This document shows, one piece after another, positions 14,614 through 20,570 of a stretch of DNA of 20,570 nucleotides. Numbering within the stretch: the first letter of the stretch is position 1; every line of letters starts with the position of its first letter. The notes beneath the pieces were generated by a model, which did not search any database, was not told the origin of the DNA, and saw nothing but the letters and a program-made list of their open reading frames with translations. Both the position numbers and the translations under genes were made by a program. This DNA is from Desulfobulbaceae bacterium (lineage in GTDB: Bacteria > Desulfobacterota > Desulfobulbia > Desulfobulbales > Desulfobulbaceae): assembly GCA_027011235.1 (NCBI GenBank), contig JALVAI010000365.1, positions 1 to 20,570 on the forward strand, in the 5' to 3' direction.

Positions 14614-15347
14614 AACGAGCTTTTTTTCTTATTGTATCACTGCTCTTCCTCCCGGTCATGGCCCATGCCGTTTCCCTGCCCACAGTAACCTTTGGCGTCA
14701 AAGAGGCGGCCGGACCGCAGGAGGTCTCCACAGTCCTGCAGGTATTGTTCGTTCTCACCATCCTCTCCATTGCCCCGGCCATCCTGCTGATGACCACGGC
14801 CTTTACCCGCATCGTCATTGTCCTGGGGTTTGTCCGCCAGGCCATGGGCACCCAGAACATGCCGCCAAACCAGATCATTATCGGCCTGTCCCTGTTTTTG
14901 ACCTTTTTTGTCATGTCGCCGGTCTTTAACAAGATCAACGACACGGCCCTGCAGCCCTACATGAACAAAAAAATTACCGAAAAGGTGGCCCTTGACAACA
15001 CAATCGGCGCCATGCGGGAATTCATGTTCTCCCAGGTCCAGGAAAATGAACTGCAGCTGCTGATCGACATTACCAAGGAAAAACAACCGGCCAACCGCAA
15101 GGATATTTCGACCACCATCCTTATTCCGGCCTTTATGCTCTCGGAGCTGAAGCTGGCCTTTCAGATGGGATTTATGATCTATATTCCCTTTCTGGTCATA
15201 GACATGATCGTGGCCTCGGTTTTGATGTCCATGGGTATGATGATGCTGCCTCCCATCATCATCTCCCTGCCCTTCAAGCTGCTACTCTTTGTCCTGGTTG
15301 ACGGCTGGCACCTGGTCGTCGGCTCCCTGATGAAGAGCTTTGGCTGA
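14610..15347 (+). CDS. fliP: Flagellar export gate protein FliP
   Basis: FliP (245 aa) forms the fivefold core of the export gate with FliQ and FliR. A cleavable signal peptide (MKRAFFLIVSLLFLPVMAHA) is expected for FliP. The conserved block LLMTTAFTRIVIVLGFVRQA is followed by GTQNMPPNQIIIGLSLFLTF. The periplasmic part comes next, and the last helices contain IPFLVIDMIVASVLMSMGMM and LPFKLLLFVLVDGWHLVVGS. It overlaps fliO by 4 bp. Downstream one expects fliQ at once, but the toxin-antitoxin pair intervenes. A short GCCGG-ATA-CCGGC hairpin (15354-15366) follows without a T-run. Confidence 0.98.
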   Translation: MKRAFFLIVSLLFLPVMAHAVSLPTVTFGVKEAAGPQEVSTVLQVLFVLTILSIAPAILLMTTAFTRIVIVLGFVRQAMGTQNMPPNQIIIGLSLFLTFFVMSPVFNKINDTALQPYMNKKITEKVALDNTIGAMREFMFSQVQENELQLLIDITKEKQPANRKDISTTILIPAFMLSELKLAFQMGFMIYIPFLVIDMIVASVLMSMGMMMLPPIIISLPFKLLLFVLVDGWHLVVGSLMKSFG

Positions 15348-15462
15348 GAAATTGCCGGATACCGGCTGCACCATTTTCAATTTCGCTTTTGTGATGAACT
15401 CGTAAAAAGTCCAGACAATGCTTAAGGTTGCTACTCTGCTGCCCAACAGTAATTTACAAACG

Positions 15463-15491
15463 TTGACACCTTGGACAGCCTACAGTACCAT
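15463..15491 (+). promoter_or_regulatory. Candidate sigma-70 promoter of the toxin-antitoxin pair
   Basis: TTGACA (15463-15468) and TACCAT (15486-15491) are 17 bp apart, about 40 bp before the antitoxin start, inside the 176- to 185-bp fliP-antitoxin gap. Transcription from here would run on into fliQ, fliR and perhaps flhBA. The same gap also holds AACTCGTAAAAAGTCCAGAC (15399-15418); I see nothing else in it. Matched by eye only. Confidence 0.45.
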
Positions 15492-15532
15492 CTAGACAGA
15501 CTGGACAAAATTTCTATCATGGGGTGTACGAA

Positions 15533-15784
15533 ATGGAAAATCATTGGCAGCTCCAGGAGGCAAAGAACAAGTTCAGCAACCTGGTAAAAAAGGCGCAGCG
15601 CAGCGGTCCGCAAGTGGTGACCAAACATGGAAAGGATACCGTGGTTGTACTCTCGGTCGAGGAATATAAAAAATTAACGCGGCCAAAAAACAGTCTGGTC
15701 ACATTTTTCCGGAACTCTCCCCTTGCTCATGCAGACATTGACCTGACACGAAAAAAAGACCTGCCACGGGATATGGAATTATGA
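15533..15784 (+). CDS. Type II antitoxin, Phd/YefM family
   Basis: The 83-aa product has the classical Phd/YefM N-terminal DNA-binding fold: WQLQEAKNKFSNLVKKAQ, then GPQVVTKHGKDTVVVLSVEE and YKKL. The C-terminal part, rich in charged residues (LARADIDLTR-like, ending RDMEL), should wrap around the toxin. Antitoxins of this kind bind their own promoter and repress the operon. I prefer the ATG at 15533, with GGGGTG six bases upstream; an in-frame GTG at 15524 would add three residues. The stop overlaps the toxin ATG by 4 bp (ATGA). Base composition is more AT-rich than the flagellar genes on both sides, suggesting an acquired module. Confidence 0.93.
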   Translation: MENHWQLQEAKNKFSNLVKKAQRSGPQVVTKHGKDTVVVLSVEEYKKLTRPKNSLVTFFRNSPLAHADIDLTRKKDLPRDMEL

Positions 15785-16227
15785 ACTATCTCCTGGATAC
15801 ATGCGTTATCTCGGAATTGATTAAAAAACGGCCGCATGAAAAACTTGCCGCCTGGGTGGCGGCTACAGAGGAAAGCAGATTATTTCTCAGCGTTCTTACC
15901 TTTGGCGAAATACACAAAGGCATTGAAAAACTGCCCAAAAGCAGAAAAAAAGAGCAACTCCATTATTGGGTCAATTTCGAACTGCGAGAGCGATTTGACC
16001 GGAGAATCATGGATTTTGATCTGCGAGCGGCAGCTAGGTGGGGAAAAATTCAGGCATTATCAGAGGCGGCGGGAAAAGGCATGCCAACCATTGACGGACA
16101 AATTGCCGCCATTGGATTGACCCATCATCTCACCGTGGTCACAAGAAACACATCTGATATGGAAATATCCGGGGTTCAACTGTTTAATCCGTGGAATCAA
16201 GGAAAAAACAACAACCATGAATACTGA
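15781..16227 (+). CDS. vapC: Type II toxin, VapC/FitB-like PIN-domain ribonuclease
   Basis: The 148-aa product is a complete PIN domain. The acidic metal-binding residues are all present: Asp6 in YLLDTCVISEL, Glu43 in LTFGEIHKGIE, Asp105 in MPTIDGQIAAIG, and Asp126 after the VVTRN motif. The end, GVQLFNPW, is typical of the FitB-like VapC subgroup. Such toxins cleave tRNA or rRNA in a magnesium-dependent manner when freed from the antitoxin; the actual target cannot be read from sequence. The active site looks intact, so the toxin is probably functional. The ATG overlaps the antitoxin stop. fliQ starts 12 bp after the toxin stop, so the module is embedded in the flagellar operon without a visible terminator. 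Confidence 0.94.
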   Translation: MNYLLDTCVISELIKKRPHEKLAAWVAATEESRLFLSVLTFGEIHKGIEKLPKSRKKEQLHYWVNFELRERFDRRIMDFDLRAAARWGKIQALSEAAGKGMPTIDGQIAAIGLTHHLTVVTRNTSDMEISGVQLFNPWNQGKNNNHEY

Positions 16228-16239
16228 GGCCCAGAGATC

Positions 16240-16509
16240 ATGACCCCAGAAGATGTTGTTCATATCGGTCGCAAGGCCGTTGAAACCGTTTTACTCGGTT
16301 CAGCGCCCATGCTCATTGCCGCCATGGTCATCGGCCTGATTATCAGTATCTTTCAGGCCGCAACCCAGATCAATGAACAGACCATGACCTTTATTCCAAA
16401 AATCGTGGTCGTCTTTGTCACCCTGCTGATTTTCGGGCCCTGGCTGATGAACCTGATGATCACCTTTTCAACCGGCATCATATCATCCATCGCCACCATT
16501 GGCCGCTGA
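16240..16509 (+). CDS. fliQ: Flagellar export gate protein FliQ
   Basis: FliQ (89 aa, normal length) is the small two-helix subunit of the FliPQR gate. MTPEDVVHIGRKAVETVLLG starts the protein; helices lie at about 17-38 and 50-75. Between them stands the conserved segment SIFQAATQINEQTMTFIPKI, the FliQ signature. The upstream region GAGGCCCAGAG, overlapping the toxin stop, gives a modest ribosome-binding site. fliR follows after 24 bp. Its expression must come from readthrough across the toxin-antitoxin pair or from the promoter in front of it. Confidence 0.97.
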   Translation: MTPEDVVHIGRKAVETVLLGSAPMLIAAMVIGLIISIFQAATQINEQTMTFIPKIVVVFVTLLIFGPWLMNLMITFSTGIISSIATIGR

Positions 16510-16533
16510 TATGCGGTTAGAAAACAAATTGCC

Positions 16534-17310
16534 GTGGATATTCAACTGGTCCCCATAGAACAGTTCCAGACCTTTCTCCTCTGCTTCTCCCGGGTCATGG
16601 CCATCCTGGCCGCGATCCCGGTGATCAACAGCCGCCAGGCCCCGCCCCAGGTCAGGATCGGACTGGCCTTTGCCACTGCCCTGCTGCTCTTTCCGCTGAT
16701 GGCAAAACAGACGCCGCAGATCCATTTTTCACTCATTCAGTTTTCCCTGATCATGCTCAATGAGGTGCTGATCGGCCTGCTGCTCGGCCTGGTTGCCAGG
16801 CTCATCTTTACCGCTGTCAGCTTTGGCGGCACCATCATCGGATACCAGATGGGCTTTGCCGCCGCCAATATCTTTGACCCACAGACAACCCAGCAGTTGT
16901 CCATCATGAGTCAATTCTCCAACATTATCGCCATATTGATCTTTCTGGCCCTTAACCTGCACCATATCTTTTTCAAGGTCATTATTGACTCATACATCCT
17001 CCTGCCCCCCGGCACTCTCAACCTTTCCGGGCAGGCGGTGCCCCTGCTCATGGACCTGGCTGGCCACATGTTCCTGCTTTCGGTCACCCTCAGCGCCCCG
17101 GTACTGGCCCTGCTCCTTATCTCCAACCTGGTGCTTGGCATACTGGCCCGGGTTTTTCCCCAGCTCAACGTCTTCTTGCTCTCCTTTCCCATGAACATCG
17201 GTATCTCCCTGCTCGTTATCGGCCTGACCCTGCACATCCTGCCGTTCATGTTGAGTCGGGAATTTGACACCATGGGGGCCAACTTTTACCGCTTATTCCG
17301 GATGCTCTGA
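16534..17310 (+). CDS. fliR: Flagellar export gate protein FliR
   Basis: FliR (258 aa) completes the export-gate core. It is strongly hydrophobic with about six membrane helices. The N-terminal FLLCFSRVMAILAAIPVINS and APPQVRIGLAFATALLLFPL-type segment, the middle GLVARLIFTAVSFGGTIIGY and QMGFAAANIFDPQTTQQLSI, and the late QLNVFLLSFPMNIGISLLVI are all family patterns. The start is GTG at 16534: in the same frame I see no ATG before it, and the N-terminus fits other FliR proteins. The ribosome-binding site is poor. FliR and FlhB are separate proteins here, divided by a 374-bp gap rather than fused or overlapping. Confidence 0.96.
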   Translation: MDIQLVPIEQFQTFLLCFSRVMAILAAIPVINSRQAPPQVRIGLAFATALLLFPLMAKQTPQIHFSLIQFSLIMLNEVLIGLLLGLVARLIFTAVSFGGTIIGYQMGFAAANIFDPQTTQQLSIMSQFSNIIAILIFLALNLHHIFFKVIIDSYILLPPGTLNLSGQAVPLLMDLAGHMFLLSVTLSAPVLALLLISNLVLGILARVFPQLNVFLLSFPMNIGISLLVIGLTLHILPFMLSREFDTMGANFYRLFRML

Positions 17311-17327
17311 TTCCATCAAAAAATCCA

Positions 17328-17462
17328 TTAAATTTTACAGTTGTATTCATTTGTTACAGGAAAAGCTCCAGCCTGTACAAACAGGTCTGTGCCTTGCATC
17401 GCCAGGGCAACCCTTTTTCCCTGTTGATCAATGACCACGACCTCAAACCGGTCCTGGTCAAA
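17328..17462 (-). pseudogene. Possible protein remnant, 44 codons on the minus strand
   Basis: In the fliR-flhB gap, the minus strand reads from just after a TGA to a TAA at 17328-17330. The translation looks like a real protein fragment (DRFEVVVIDQQGKRVALAMQ, then GTDLFVQAGAFPVTNEYNCK). There is no start codon at its beginning; the first ATG leaves only 23 residues. I do not recognise a family. The + strand is also open here, so this may be chance. It is the only non-repeat, protein-like text in the gap. Confidence 0.25.
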
Positions 17463-17470
17463 TCATTGTC

Positions 17471-17512
17471 TTGCAATAAACCAGCATGCCTTAACGGCAC
17501 AACAAACAATGT
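17471..17512 (-). repeat. Degenerate copy E (left part) of the dispersed hairpin repeat
   Basis: GCAATAAACCAGCATGCC aligns with GCGAATAAACCAGCATGGC of copy C, and then CACAACA and spaced fragments follow the element order. The hairpin is missing and the rest is eroded. The orientation is that of copy C. Confidence 0.55.
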
Positions 17513-17560
17513 AAATCAACAGGTTACGTTTAAGGCGGGTTTTACCCACAACCAAAGGCC

Positions 17561-17642
17561 GTAGGAGCGGCTTCAGCCGCGAAATTTTCATGGTTATCCA
17601 GGTAATCAGGTGAGCTCTATTCGCGGATAAATCCGCTCCTAC
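17561..17642. repeat. Pair of inverted REP-like hairpins
   Basis: Two 23-bp units face each other at 17561-17583 and 17620-17642; 20 of 23 bases agree when one is reverse-complemented. Each starts with GTAGGAGCGG, forms its own perfect 6-bp hairpin (GCGGCT-TC-AGCCGC and GCGGAT-AA-ATCCGC) and ends in CGCGAA. The three differences are confined to the hairpin and keep its pairing. The form is that of REP elements known from Pseudomonas and other proteobacteria, which are moved by REP-associated tyrosine transposases. An outer pair, AGGTTACG (17521-17528) and CGTAACCT (17661-17668), brackets them. Confidence 0.88.
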
Positions 17643-17658
17643 AGCACATGCAACAACA

Positions 17659-17684
17659 TGCGTAACCTTATTTTCGGATAAACC
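17659..17684 (-). repeat. Copy E (right end) of the dispersed repeat, running to the flhB start codon
   Basis: TGCGTAACCTTATTTTCGG then ATAAACC matches the left flank of copy C (TGCGTAATCCTG...). Bases 17668-17684 are an exact 17-base match to the reverse complement of the A/B unit junction (10324-10340). The repeat stops at the base before the flhB ATG, so it supplies the leader of flhB. Confidence 0.8.
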
Positions 17685-18779
17685 ATGGCGGAAGATACCC
17701 CCGGCGGCGAACGCACAGAAGAAGCGTCGGCGAAACGACGTGCCGATTTCAGAAAAAAAGGCCAGGTTGCGCAGAGCAAAGAGGTGCAGACCGCTGCCAT
17801 GTTCACCATCCTGCTGGCCTTCTGGATGTTTTTTGCTCCCTACTTCTGGCGCGATCTCACCCGGCTGCTCATTTCCATGTGGGGCCGGTGCTGCCAGTAT
17901 CCGATCACGCCACCGGCCCTCATGCAGCTGGTTCTCTTTCTCTTTAAAAACCTGGCCCTGCTCATGCTGCCCCTTTTTGTTGTAGCCATGATCACCGGTT
18001 TTCTGGCCACGGTCATGCAGATCGGCTGGCTGTTCACCGGTCAACCCCTGGTCCCTGACCTGAGCAAGCTCGATCCGATCAAGGGCATGGGCCGGTTCAT
18101 CTCCAAACGATCTCTTGTTGAAATTATAAAATCATTACTGAAAGTTCTTCTTGTTGCCTGGATTGCATTCCGTACGGTCCAGGGTGAATTTGACGATGCC
18201 CTGGTGTTGATAGAAATGCCCCTGCAACAGTTCCTGCATTTTCTCGGCAGGACCTCCACCCTTATCATGATGAAGGTCGCCGGCATCATGATTTTCCTGG
18301 CTGTCCTGGATTACGGATTTGTGCGCTGGGAGATGGAAGAAAAGATGAAGATGACCAAACAGGAGCAGAAGGAAGAACACAAGGACACCGAGGGTGACCC
18401 GCACATCAAGTCAAAAATCCGTGCCATTCAGCAGGAAATGGCCCGCAGCCGCATGATGGCGGCAGTACCCGATGCCGACGTGGTCATCACCAACCCGACC
18501 CGGATTGCCGTTGCCGTCAGGTATGACAACGCCACCATGGATGCCCCTGTTGTTCTGGCAAAAGGCCAGCATCTGATAGCGGCAAGAATCCGGGAAATCG
18601 CCCTCGAACACGATATTCCCCTGGTGGAAAACCCACCCGTGGCAAGATTATTGCATTCAAAGGTTGAACTGGGTCAGTCCATACCCGAAGAACTGTTTCG
18701 GGCGGTGGCGGAAATACTGGCCTATGTCTACTCGCTCAAGGGAACACGACCTGCGCCTGCCGGGCGGCAGGACGAATAA
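17685..18779 (+). CDS. flhB: Flagellar export switch protein FlhB
   Basis: FlhB (364 aa) wraps around the export gate and, through self-cleavage and FliK, switches export from hook to filament subunits. The N-terminus has the standard EEASAKRRADFRKKGQVAQS. Four membrane helices follow, and then the cytoplasmic domain with HIKSKIRAIQQEMARSRMMA. The autocleavage site reads N270-P271-T272-R273 instead of the usual NPTH; Asn and Pro, between which cleavage occurs, are intact. VARLLHSKVELGQSIPEELF and the end are typical. The ATG at 17685 is the natural start but only GGAT stands in front, within repeat E. The end is in the same frame as flhA, separated by a TAA and two codons. Confidence 0.97.
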   Translation: MAEDTPGGERTEEASAKRRADFRKKGQVAQSKEVQTAAMFTILLAFWMFFAPYFWRDLTRLLISMWGRCCQYPITPPALMQLVLFLFKNLALLMLPLFVVAMITGFLATVMQIGWLFTGQPLVPDLSKLDPIKGMGRFISKRSLVEIIKSLLKVLLVAWIAFRTVQGEFDDALVLIEMPLQQFLHFLGRTSTLIMMKVAGIMIFLAVLDYGFVRWEMEEKMKMTKQEQKEEHKDTEGDPHIKSKIRAIQQEMARSRMMAAVPDADVVITNPTRIAVAVRYDNATMDAPVVLAKGQHLIAARIREIALEHDIPLVENPPVARLLHSKVELGQSIPEELFRAVAEILAYVYSLKGTRPAPAGRQDE

Positions 18780-18785
18780 CAGGGA

Positions 18786-20570
18786 ATGGAAACAACGACC
18801 ACACAGACACAACCGCTGCTCAGCCGGATAGACTGGAAGGAACTGGCTACCCGCAGTGATGTATGGGCCTCGTTCGGCATCATCGGCATTCTGCTGCTGA
18901 TGATCATTCCCCTGCCGCCCATGATTCTTGATATCTGCCTGGCGCTCAACATCACCCTGGCCATTCTCATTCTCATCATCAGTCTGTATACGGACAAGGC
19001 GGTGGAATTTTCCATCTTCCCTTCCCTGCTGCTGGCAACCACCCTGTTTCGCCTGTCGCTCAACGTGGCCTCGACCCGGCTGATCCTCCTGCACGGCAAC
19101 GAGGGTATGAACGCCGCCGGTTCCGTGATCGAGGCCTTTGGCCAGTTTGTGGTCGGTGGTTCCTATGTCGTCGGCATGGTCATTTTTATTATCCTGGTCA
19201 TCATTAACTTTATCGTCATCACCAAGGGCGCCGGCCGAATTGCCGAAGTTGCCGCCCGTTTCACCCTGGATGCCATGCCGGGAAAACAGATGGCCATTGA
19301 CGCTGACCTGAACGCCGGCCTTATCGATGAGGCGGAGGCACGGAAACGACGCGAGGAAATAGCGGATGAGGCCACATTTCACGGCGCCATGGACGGTGCC
19401 TCCAAATTCGTTCGCGGCGATGCCATTGCCGGTATCATCATTACCCTGATCAACATTGGCGCCGGCTTTGTTATCGGGGTCATGCAAAAGGGGATGCCCA
19501 TGGCAGAGGCCGCCCAGAACTACACCATTCTCACCATTGGTGACGGTCTGGTTGGCCAGCTTCCCGCCCTGATTATCTCCACGGCGGCAGGTATGCTGGT
19601 CACCCGTTCCGGCGGCAAGGAAAATTTCGGGGACGAAATCAAGAAACAGTTCCTCAGGTACAGTAAGGCGCTGTGGATCGTTGCCGGCATCCTGCTTCTC
19701 TTTGCCCTGATACCGGGTCTGCCGGTCATACCCTTCCTCATCCTGGCATCCGCCCTTGCCTTTGTCGCCTACAGACTCGACCGGGCCGACCGGGAAAAGG
19801 CGGCGGCCGAGAGCCTTGCCGAACCGACTGAACCAGTGAGCGCTCCGGAAGAGGATTATGAACAGCTTCTTAATGTCGATCTGCTGGAACTTGAAGTCGG
19901 CTACGGGCTTATCCCCTTTGTCGATGCAAGCCAGGATGGGGAACTGCTGGCGCGGATCCAGTCCATTCGCAAACAGTTTGCCCTCAGTATGGGCTTTATC
20001 GTGCCTCCCATTCATATCAAGGACAATCTGCAGCTCAGTCCCAACCAGTATGTCATCAGTCTGAAGGGTGTTCAGATCGCAACCGCGGAAATGATGCCCG
20101 GCTATTACATGGCCATGGACCCCGGCACGGTCACCGAAACCATCAAGGGAATCCCCACCGAAGAACCGGCATTCGGTCTGCCCGCCATCTGGGTGACCGA
20201 AAGCCAGCGCGAACAGGCCGAGATCGCGGGGTACACCGTTGTTGACTGCACCACGGTCATGGCCACCCATATCAGCGAGATCATCAAACAGCATGCCCAT
20301 GAACTCCTTGGCAGACAGGAGACCCAGGAACTGCTCGATAACCTGGCCCGCACCTATCCCAAGCTGGTTGAAGAGCTGGTGCCCAATGTTCTCAATGTCG
20401 GTACCATCATGCGGGTCCTGCAGAATCTGCTCCGGGAAGGGGTTTCCATCCGCGACCTGCGCACCATCCTGGAAACCATGGCCGACTATGCACCCATGAC
20501 CCAGGACACCGACGTACTGACCGAATATGTCCGCCATGCCCTGGCCCGGTCGATATCGTCTGCCTACATC
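18786..20570 (+). CDS. flhA: Flagellar export protein FlhA (3' truncated by window)
   Basis: FlhA is the large export-gate protein whose cytoplasmic ring receives chaperone-substrate complexes. The reading frame is open from the ATG at 18786 to the window end: 595 codons, about 100 short of the usual length. About eight membrane helices lie in the first 325 residues. The conserved loop FTLDAMPGKQMAIDADLNAG (159-178) and RGDAIAGIIITLINIGAGF are the family signatures. A charged linker follows, and then the cytoplasmic domain from about 355 (LLNVDLLELEVGYGLIPFVD, then LVPNVLNVGTIMRVLQNLL). The ATG is the first in-frame start after the flhB stop. The nearest AGGGA is fused to the ATG, so AGGA at 18769-18772 or coupling to flhB may serve initiation. 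Confidence 0.97.
   Translation, partial: METTTTQTQPLLSRIDWKELATRSDVWASFGIIGILLLMIIPLPPMILDICLALNITLAILILIISLYTDKAVEFSIFPSLLLATTLFRLSLNVASTRLILLHGNEGMNAAGSVIEAFGQFVVGGSYVVGMVIFIILVIINFIVITKGAGRIAEVAARFTLDAMPGKQMAIDADLNAGLIDEAEARKRREEIADEATFHGAMDGASKFVRGDAIAGIIITLINIGAGFVIGVMQKGMPMAEAAQNYTILTIGDGLVGQLPALIISTAAGMLVTRSGGKENFGDEIKKQFLRYSKALWIVAGILLLFALIPGLPVIPFLILASALAFVAYRLDRADREKAAAESLAEPTEPVSAPEEDYEQLLNVDLLELEVGYGLIPFVDASQDGELLARIQSIRKQFALSMGFIVPPIHIKDNLQLSPNQYVISLKGVQIATAEMMPGYYMAMDPGTVTETIKGIPTEEPAFGLPAIWVTESQREQAEIAGYTVVDCTTVMATHISEIIKQHAHELLGRQETQELLDNLARTYPKLVEELVPNVLNVGTIMRVLQNLLREGVSIRDLRTILETMADYAPMTQDTDVLTEYVRHALARSISSAYI

Noticed and set aside
17561..17642. Terminator between fliR and flhB
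   Set aside because: The hairpins are not followed by T-runs on either strand and match the REP form better.
18657..20537. Open frame of 626 codons on the minus strand across flhB and flhA
   Set aside because: It is antisense to FlhA, which is certain from its motifs. The translation is repetitive (Gly, Asp, His, Gln) and resembles no protein.

Overview
The window is one flagellar gene cluster, read entirely on the + strand. It opens in the last codons of fliE and closes inside flhA. The order is fliE'-fliF-fliG-fliH-fliI-fliJ-(MotE/YlxF-like)-fliK-flgD-flgE-motA-motB-fliL-fliM-fliN-fliO-fliP-[toxin-antitoxin]-fliQ-fliR-flhB-flhA'. The genes are moderately GC-rich. The order, with a MotE/YlxF-type gene between fliJ and fliK, motAB-fliL behind flgE, and fliOPQR-flhBA at the end, fits a motile member of the Desulfobacterota (former Deltaproteobacteria, Desulfobulbales-like). 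That placement is an inference from gene order and protein style; no rRNA or marker gene is present.

Layout. 1-5445: basal-body, switch and export-ATPase block (FliE, FliF, FliG, FliH, FliI, FliJ), mostly overlapping or nearly so, but with an 8-bp tandem repeat between fliE and fliF. 5446-10158: MotE-like protein, hook-length ruler FliK, hook cap FlgD and hook protein FlgE. A strong intrinsic terminator follows flgE. 10159-10714: a 556-bp gap with repeats, a hairpin and a candidate promoter. 10715-15347: stator MotA/MotB, FliL, switch proteins FliM/FliN and export-gate proteins FliO/FliP. 15348-16227: an AT-richer Phd/YefM-VapC toxin-antitoxin pair splitting fliP from fliQ. 16240-20570: FliQ, FliR, FlhB and the first 595 residues of FlhA.

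Together the genes build the MS ring and rod adaptor (FliE, FliF), C ring (FliG, FliM, FliN), export machine (FliH/I/J, FliO/P/Q/R, FlhA/B), hook (FlgD, FlgE, FliK) and stator (MotA, MotB, FliL).

What the genes do not explain is the intergenic DNA. A family of hairpin-forming repeats of about 110 bp (units A and B tandem, C inverted, plus degenerate copies D and E) sits in at least four gaps. Copies C and A/B flank flgE as inverted repeats. The end of copy E runs right up to the flhB start codon. A pair of REP-like hairpins with compensatory base changes lies in the same gap as E. I found no new enzymatic or defence system; the repeats and the toxin-antitoxin insertion are the parts that deserve a second look.
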